Shown here piece by piece: positions 7,171 to 11,434 of a stretch of DNA of 11,434 nt. The notes below the pieces were generated by a model. That model saw only the letters and a program-made list of their open reading frames with translations, was not told the DNA's origin and did not search any database. The DNA comes from DATFLS01 sp964413425. GTDB taxonomy: Bacteria; Fidelibacterota; JAANXI01. Numbering within the stretch: position 1 is the stretch's first letter; every line of letters starts with the position of its first letter. The stretch is taken from contig CAYPST010000126.1 in NCBI GenBank assembly GCA_964413425.1, forward strand, positions 1-11,434, given 5' to 3'. Position numbers and translations under genes: made by a program.

Positions 7171-8186
7171 TTATTCTGTTAAAATCACTTCTGCTTCCGT
7201 ATTGACATAAGGAATCCATCGCTTCAGTTCCGCCTGCCATCTATGATCCGCACTTTTCTGAAGATCCACATACGTCCGGGTCAGGTCATCACGAACGATG
7301 CCGCTCTCGTACTGGAAAACCGGCGTCCAGGTGCCCGAGTTGTGAAATCGGATGCCCTGTTGGTTCCACCACTGGATAGTGGGTTGGTGCGTATGACCGA
7401 TAACCGCATGACAGTCTTCCGGTGACTCATGGTTCCCGAATCCCGAACTCATGTTATCTTTTAACTTGTCCATTTCAAAATGTGACGTCAGTTTCGTTTT
7501 CATGAAGAAACAGACGCCCCACACAATGCCGGTCGGAACGATCGTCAGGATGCGGGGCATCCGGAATCCGAATCGTGATTGCCAGTGAGGATCAGGAGAG
7601 GGTGTCCGGCGCCCAGCCATGCGGCCAGACTCCGGAAGAGGCGGGGGTGGCCCTCGATAGTCAGCAGGAGTCTGAAAACAGATTTGTAGTCCTGAGTCTT
7701 GAGTCCGAATCGCTGTTCGCTGCGGAAGGCCTTTCCTTCGGTGGTGAGCCATTGCCGTAAGCGGGAGGAATTCTCCTGCAGGACATACTTCCGCCACTGC
7801 CGGGCGAACGTATCAAAATCTTCCAGCACGCCGTCCCTCACGGCAGAATTCGGTTCGGAAGCCACCAGCTCCAGTTCATCCCGCCAGCGCCGGAGGTCGT
7901 CCTCACCGGGAATCCGGGTGATTCTCAGGAAATCGATAAAATCACCGTTGATAACCAGCAGCGCTTTTGAGGTCTGTATTTGAGCCGCGGTGCGTTTTTC
8001 TGTGAGCAGGGTGTCAAAGTCGGCATCCGCCGTAAAGTTTTCCAGGCGATCCCATAAGAGGGTCTCCGGTAATTGGCCTGTACTCAGATGCAAATCACTG
8101 AGGATGAGAATCCGGGACAGGGGTTGGTCTGAGAGAGTGGAAGTATCAAGTGGTTGATAAAAAGGTCCGGCGGTGTGATTCACCAT
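7171..8186 (-). pseudogene. Calcineurin-like metallophosphoesterase, frameshifted and probably internally deleted
   Basis: Reading from 8186, the first frame (213 codons, stop at 7545) has DLHLS (31-35), NGDFIDF (80-86) and TGNHDSD (201-207), the first three metallophosphoesterase metal motifs. After NHD it soon ends. The remaining motifs continue in the other frame down to 7171: a hydrophobic RILTIVPTGIVWGVCFF stretch, then VIGHTHQP and FHNSGTWTP. The frames overlap at 7545-7797; the join near 7550-7580 corresponds to loss of 3n+1 bases. Only about 60 residues separate NHD from GHTH, and the fourth motif (a His-Gly element supplying a metal ligand) is not found, so a real internal deletion is more likely than a one-base sequencing error. 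Intact relatives act on phosphoesters such as UDP-diacylglucosamine or nucleotides; the substrate here is unknown. It converges with the permease gene (49-nt gap). Confidence 0.82.
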
Positions 8187-8417
8187 GCGATTATATTTTT
8201 CCTCTGAATGTAAGACTAATTATCCGGCAATCATATCGGGGTTTATTATATAAGCATCGGATCCTTGCCACCCCGCGTTTTTAATATCCCTTATAAACAT
8301 ATTCGCCCAGAAAAGGTGACAGGACCCATCATCTATGCGGAAAAATAGTGAGAAAATCTGTAGAGAAGCAAGTAAATAATCAACTCGGGTGACAATTCCT
8401 GATTGTCCCATGGAACG

Positions 8418-8444
8418 AAAAACGCCCCTGGTTTCTTGCAGAGG
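8418..8444 (-). terminator. Rho-independent terminator of the ppiD-like gene
   Basis: On the minus strand, CCTCTG (8444-8439), an 8-nt loop and CAGGGG (8430-8425) form a 6-bp stem with one G-U pair. It is followed after two bases by TTTTT (8422-8418). It begins about 40 nt beyond the stop codon at 8485. Confidence 0.55.
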
Positions 8445-8484
8445 TGTATGGGAATCGCTGGGTACAATGGTAATGGTGAGGTGA

Positions 8485-10293
8485 TTACAGAAAAGCGTCC
8501 CGGTTATCCACGATTTTCGCTTCAGCCCGGAGCGATTCAAGCCAGCGGGTCATAAAGCGATTCTGTTGCTGGGTTAACAGGCGCTGCCGGATCTGGGTTC
8601 TCTGCTGTTCATAGTGTTCCTGGCTGAAGTCGGATTTTGCTTTCAGCCTGATAACGTAGGCGCCCTGGTCGGTTCTCACTGCCGGGGATGTCTGTCCAAC
8701 TTTGAGAGCTCTGACAGCTCCTTTGAATTCCGGGACCTGTCCGACTCCGGGAACAGTGCCGGCGATGGTGAAGGGATCCGGGGCTGTATAGATTGCCAGA
8801 GAATCTGTGGATGCCACTTCCTCCAGATCGGAGGATTCGGAGAGTGACGCGCGAAGTTTTTGGGCCTGTTGATAGGCCAGTTCCCGTTTCTTTTCGGTGA
8901 TCAACTGCCGCGCAATCTGGGGCCGTACCGTTTCCAAATCCCTGACATAAGGCCGCTGAATGTTGTTCACCCGAAAGATATAATAGCCACTTTCCACATC
9001 GATGACATCACTGATTGTACCCACCGGATTGCTGAAGGCGAAGTCTGTCGCTTCCTCTACCGGATCAAGTCCCGGAATAAACGAGGTTCCTTTTTCGAAA
9101 GGCTGAGTTTCGCGGATAGCCACATCATGGGTGTCCGCGCTGAACTGGAAGCCGTAGTCCTGGGCGTCGAACAGAAATAAGTTCGCCTGCGAACTCCGCT
9201 CATCTATGGTAGATGGGCTCACTTCGACATTGATCAGTATATGGCTGGCCAGAATCTGTTCTTCGCCATCCCGCATGCGCTGATCGTGGACGTGGATCAC
9301 ATGATATCCGAAGTGTGATAAGACCGGGCCGGCAAACTCTCCGGTTGGCGTATCAAAGGCGGCTTCTTCAAAGGCCGGGACCATTTGTCCCCGTCCGAAC
9401 CAACCGAGATTGCCGCCTTCAGACGCGGAGGGGCCGTCGGAATACTGGCGGGCCAGTTCGGCAAACTCCTCGCCGGCACGTGCCCGCTCCAATACTTCCG
9501 TGGCAAGGTCGCGGGCAGCAGCACTATCTGCCTGGGAGGGTGATTTTGAGAAGACCACATACTGGAGTGTGCGCTGTTCGGGAACTCTGTATTCGTCAAT
9601 ATGGTTACGATAGTAATTCTGAATCGCCTGGTCGGAAGGTTGTGCTGCCTCATCACTCATCGCACCGACCGGGATGTGCACATAGTCGACGGTATATTCG
9701 ATAGTATTGCGGATGTATTCTTCCTTCATCTCACTTTCATGGACGGTGACTGCGGCCATGATCGTGCTCTGGAGTTTTTTTGCAGGGAGGGAAGCCCGGA
9801 CATAGTTTTCCACTGCCAGCCATTCATCACCCGCCGGATTGTTGAGGGCCTGGAGATACTTCTCTCGATCAAACTGTCCGTCGGTCTGAAAGGCTTCCAC
9901 CTGTTGTAAAAACTCCGGCGGATTATTCCGGAGTTCGCGCAGAATATCCTGGTTCGTCACCAGAATATTCCGCTCTTCCACGGCCTGCTGGATCAGGGTT
10001 TCGTTGACCAGTTGTTCCCATAACTGCTCCTGGATTTGCTGGCGTTGTTGGTCGGTCAAGGTGCCGTCAGTTTGCTGCCGCATGCGTTCGTATTCGTTCT
10101 GTAAAATTTGAAAATATTGTTGGGGAGATATCTTCTCGCCATTGATCTCGGCGATGTTTTTCGGCTGACCCTGGCCGCCACCACTGAAACTGAAACTCGC
10201 ACCCCATTCAAATACAATTAAACCCACGAATGCCAGAATTAAGATCCACAGAATGATGTGGGTATTACTTCGGAGATCTCTCATTAAAGCCAT
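8485..10293 (-). CDS. PpiD/SurA-type peptidyl-prolyl isomerase (membrane-anchored periplasmic chaperone)
   Basis: This 602-aa protein matches PpiD in size and order. Residues 1-10 are a short cytoplasmic start, 12-28 one membrane span (HIILWILILAFVGLIVF), then a long periplasmic part. Residues about 46-200 form the SurA_N-like chaperone region, with Gln/Glu-rich helices around 60-110. A parvulin rotamase domain lies at about 238-340 (LQYVVFSKSP, AGEEFAELARQYSDGPSA, GGNLGWFGRGQMVPAFEEAAF, SHFGYHVIHV). A second, degenerate parvulin-like stretch starts near 347 (ILASHILINVEVSPS). The C-terminus (about 450-602) is helical. The role is folding help for newly exported envelope proteins near the translocon. 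The start at 10293 has GAGGA about 9 nt upstream; Met4 is an alternative. No frameshift or missing domain is seen. Both neighbours are decayed phosphoesterases. Confidence 0.92.
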   Translation of the reverse strand: MALMRDLRSNTHIILWILILAFVGLIVFEWGASFSFSGGGQGQPKNIAEINGEKISPQQYFQILQNEYERMRQQTDGTLTDQQRQQIQEQLWEQLVNETLIQQAVEERNILVTNQDILRELRNNPPEFLQQVEAFQTDGQFDREKYLQALNNPAGDEWLAVENYVRASLPAKKLQSTIMAAVTVHESEMKEEYIRNTIEYTVDYVHIPVGAMSDEAAQPSDQAIQNYYRNHIDEYRVPEQRTLQYVVFSKSPSQADSAAARDLATEVLERARAGEEFAELARQYSDGPSASEGGNLGWFGRGQMVPAFEEAAFDTPTGEFAGPVLSHFGYHVIHVHDQRMRDGEEQILASHILINVEVSPSTIDERSSQANLFLFDAQDYGFQFSADTHDVAIRETQPFEKGTSFIPGLDPVEEATDFAFSNPVGTISDVIDVESGYYIFRVNNIQRPYVRDLETVRPQIARQLITEKKRELAYQQAQKLRASLSESSDLEEVASTDSLAIYTAPDPFTIAGTVPGVGQVPEFKGAVRALKVGQTSPAVRTDQGAYVIRLKAKSDFSQEHYEQQRTQIRQRLLTQQQNRFMTRWLESLRAEAKIVDNRDAFL

Positions 10294-10350
10294 AACTACT
10301 TGTCCTCAACGCTTGAAGAATTCTCAAATTTTGTCACGTAACAATCACAA

Positions 10351-10379
10351 AATATATCAATGCTATCAGGGTTCCGCAA
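10351..10379 (-). promoter_or_regulatory. Candidate sigma-A-type promoter of the ppiD-like gene
   Basis: On the minus strand, TTGCGG (10379-10374), a 17-nt spacer and TATATT (10356-10351) lie about 57 nt before the start codon. The -10 is near consensus and the -35 is weak. Confidence 0.35.
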
Positions 10380-10567
10380 TATACAATGAACCTGTTGCAG
10401 AGAAATATGTTTCATACCTCAGAGATATAGCCGGTAGTCAGTGTTAAATGTCTGAGTTTCCTTTTGAAAAGCTCAAGAGGGTGCCGCATCTCTCTGCCGG
10501 CCAATCAGCTGCCTGTCTCCACCGATGTTTAATCCACCAGCAGCAAGCATTTTCTAAAATATGACTA

Positions 10568-10581
10568 TTAAATCAGCTCAG
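10568..10581 (+). repeat. 14-bp direct repeat, left copy
   Basis: TTAAATCAGCTCAG is identical to 11089-11102. The two copies bracket the phosphoesterase remnant at a 521-bp offset. By chance one such 14-mer pair in a window this size is not very rare. Confidence 0.6.
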
Positions 10582-10644
10582 TATGCTCTCCCCATCCAAG
10601 GAATTGGAGAGAAAATGTATCAGATGCAAACCACTCCACACTGT

Positions 10645-10660
10645 AACCGTTTTAACGGTT
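10645..10660. repeat. Small hairpin in gene-free stretch
   Basis: AACCGT, TTTA, ACGGTT form a 6-bp stem. It lies 72 nt downstream of the stop of the phosphoesterase remnant. No T-tract on the minus strand, so a terminator is doubtful. The rest of 10294-10731 shows no convincing gene. Confidence 0.4.
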
Positions 10661-10731
10661 TTACTGAGTAGACTTAATAGCCATGTTCTAAAAAATGATT
10701 TCTTCCCATCGATATTCTCATTCTCCGCTTC

Positions 10732-11079
10732 CTATTCTGTCTGTTCCCGTGGCACTTCAAGTGGAAGTTTCCGGTCCGGCTCCCGGCCGAAGCCCTCGAT
10801 CTGAATTGTATCCGGAGTGAGAGAGACCACGGCAAAGGCGTTCTCTGCGGTATCCACCATCCCACGGAAAGTAACATAGTGCACCCCTTTGCGGTTTCCA
10901 TACAATCCGGCATGGTGATGTCCATTAAAATAAGCAACCACTGACGGATGCTGGTCTATAAGATGCAGTACCTGGCTGTCATTGTACAGGTTATCTTTTA
11001 TTATCTGAATTATACGCGTTTTAAAATCTAGGTGGTATTTACCGCTTATGCAAAGAAAACCGGATTCCTCCAGAGAATT
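10732..11079 (-). pseudogene. C-terminal remnant of an ADPRibase-Mn-like metallophosphoesterase
   Basis: The frame is open from 11079 down to TAG at 10732. Its distal part, from about 10995, reads DNLYNDSQVLHLIDQHPSVV, then AYFNGHHHAGLYGNRKG, HYVTFRGMVDTAENAFAVV and IEGFGREPDRKLPLEV. This matches the C-terminal third of the Mn-dependent ADP-ribose/CDP-alcohol pyrophosphatase (ADPRM) group, including the last metal motif (GHHHAG for the usual GHNHAG). The domain start with the Asp-x-His, GD and GNHD motifs is missing. No ATG or TTG lies in frame before the conserved part, and an in-frame stop sits at 11082-11080. The only internal start, a GTG at 10941, would give a 69-residue stub without a catalytic core. 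The upstream sequence holds no missing piece in another frame. It is a 5'-truncated gene relic. Confidence 0.7.
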
Positions 11080-11088
11080 TTATACCGC

Positions 11089-11102
11089 TTAAATCAGCTC
11101 AG
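11089..11102 (+). repeat. 14-bp direct repeat, right copy
   Basis: Identical to 10568-10581. It lies just beyond the stop codons that close the upstream end of the phosphoesterase remnant. Confidence 0.6.
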
Positions 11103-11246
11103 CATATTGAATGATTCAGCATGTACACGGGCATACATTGGAGAATGGCAGTAAAAAATCCCCAGGGAGATGAGAGATATCCGGTGAGAAAGACGGTTGA
11201 GGACCAGATGCAAAACGTGGAGTTGTGTTCCGAACGAATGGGTTGG

Positions 11247-11292
11247 AGCGCAGCCGGGCGAGCGTCCCGAACACCTTCGGGAAGGTCAGGGG
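11247..11292 (+). repeat. tRNA-like degenerate element
   Basis: Positions 11247-11264 match the D-arm of the downstream tRNA-Ala (11367-11384) at 15 of 18 bases, and AGGTCAGGGG (11283-11292) is identical to its variable-loop/T-arm segment (11402-11411). The spacing is almost the same (18 against 17 nt). Between them, in place of the anticodon arm, is a 7-bp hairpin TCCCGAA-CACC-TTCGGGA. The T-arm 3' half and acceptor stem are not preserved, so it cannot be a working tRNA. It is probably a tRNA relic or a tRNA-derived repeat. Confidence 0.5.
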
Positions 11293-11315
11293 TATAGGAT
11301 GGAGGAGAAAGAGGG

Positions 11316-11344
11316 TTGACAAACAGAGGTAAAACGTGTACTTT
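11316..11344 (+). promoter_or_regulatory. Candidate promoter of the tRNA-Ala gene
   Basis: A consensus -35 TTGACA (11316-11321), a 17-nt spacer and a -10-like TACTTT (11339-11344) lie 14 nt before the tRNA. The spacing is ideal; the -10 matches TATAAT at only 3 of 6 positions. Confidence 0.55.
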
Positions 11345-11358
11345 TACTCCGATTTGAT

Positions 11359-11431
11359 GGGGCTGTAGCTCAGCAGGGAGAGCGCGTGAATGGCATTCAC
11401 GAGGTCAGGGGTTCGATCCCCCTCAGCTCCA
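11359..11431 (+). tRNA. tRNA-Ala (anticodon GGC)
   Basis: All arms fold. The acceptor stem GGGGCTG/CAGCTCC includes the G3-U70 wobble that identifies tRNA-Ala to alanyl-tRNA synthetase. The D-stem is GCTC/GAGC, the anticodon stem CGTGA/TCACG with loop ATGGCAT (anticodon GGC, U33), and the T-stem AGGGG/CCCCT with loop TTCGATC. The A32-U38 pair is typical of the GGC isoacceptor. The discriminator is A at 11431. The next bases are CAG, so the 3' CCA is not encoded and must be added by CCA nucleotidyltransferase. Confidence 0.97.
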
Positions 11432-11434
11432 CAG

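Noticed and set aside
8220..8540. 106-codon minus-strand frame at the end of the ppiD-like gene
   Set aside because: It overlaps the 3' end of a well-supported gene and its terminator, with no recognisable domain. The 8187-8484 gap otherwise holds only the terminator and a weak GACAAT/ATTGTC hairpin at 8391-8407.

Overview
This window looks like a chromosomal segment of an uncultured, Gram-negative-type bacterium with roughly balanced base composition. Three things point loosely to the FCB/Marinimicrobia-KSB1-Calditrichaeota neighbourhood rather than to Proteobacteria or classical Bacteroidetes: a membrane-anchored parvulin chaperone of the PpiD/SurA type with the short N-terminal anchor, Shine-Dalgarno sites of the GGAGG type, and intergenic DNA full of short degenerate phrase-like repeats. 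This placement is inference; no marker gene fixes it.

Layout. Positions 1-293 hold a minus-strand open frame running off the left edge (doubtful gene). A UbiA/MenA-type prenyltransferase (426-1424, +) and a YbhN/AglD-type flippase-like membrane protein (2026-3039, -) converge on a 0.6-kb gene-free stretch. That stretch is bounded by a perfect 25-bp inverted repeat and resembles a non-autonomous mobile element. Next come three plus-strand genes: an SDR oxidoreductase lacking the usual catalytic Tyr/Lys (3279-4067), a dCMP deaminase (4401-4886), and an APC-family amino-acid permease fused to a PTS EIIA domain and an RCK_C/TrkA-C domain (5076-7121). The gaps around them carry a 37-nt repeat with a GC-rich hairpin (two copies) and a separate 30-nt palindrome.

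The right third is a mix of live and decaying genes. A long calcineurin-like phosphoesterase (7171-8186, -) is broken by a frameshift and probably lacks its central metal-binding segment. An intact PpiD-like peptidyl-prolyl isomerase (8485-10293, -) follows, with a good promoter candidate and terminator. Beyond it lies the C-terminal stub of a second, different metallophosphoesterase (ADPRibase-Mn-like, 10732 to about 11079, -), flanked by a 14-bp direct repeat. The window closes with tRNA-Ala(GGC) at 11359-11431 behind a promoter-like sequence, preceded by a degenerate tRNA-like element.

The genes do not form one pathway. They cover quinone biosynthesis, envelope (flippase, chaperone), nucleotide metabolism and transport, separated by long, repeat-rich gaps. 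No phage, CRISPR, toxin-antitoxin or defence module is seen. The most unusual items are the permease-EIIA-RCK_C fusion, the inverted-repeat-bounded element, the SDR active-site substitution and the two decayed phosphoesterases either side of ppiD.
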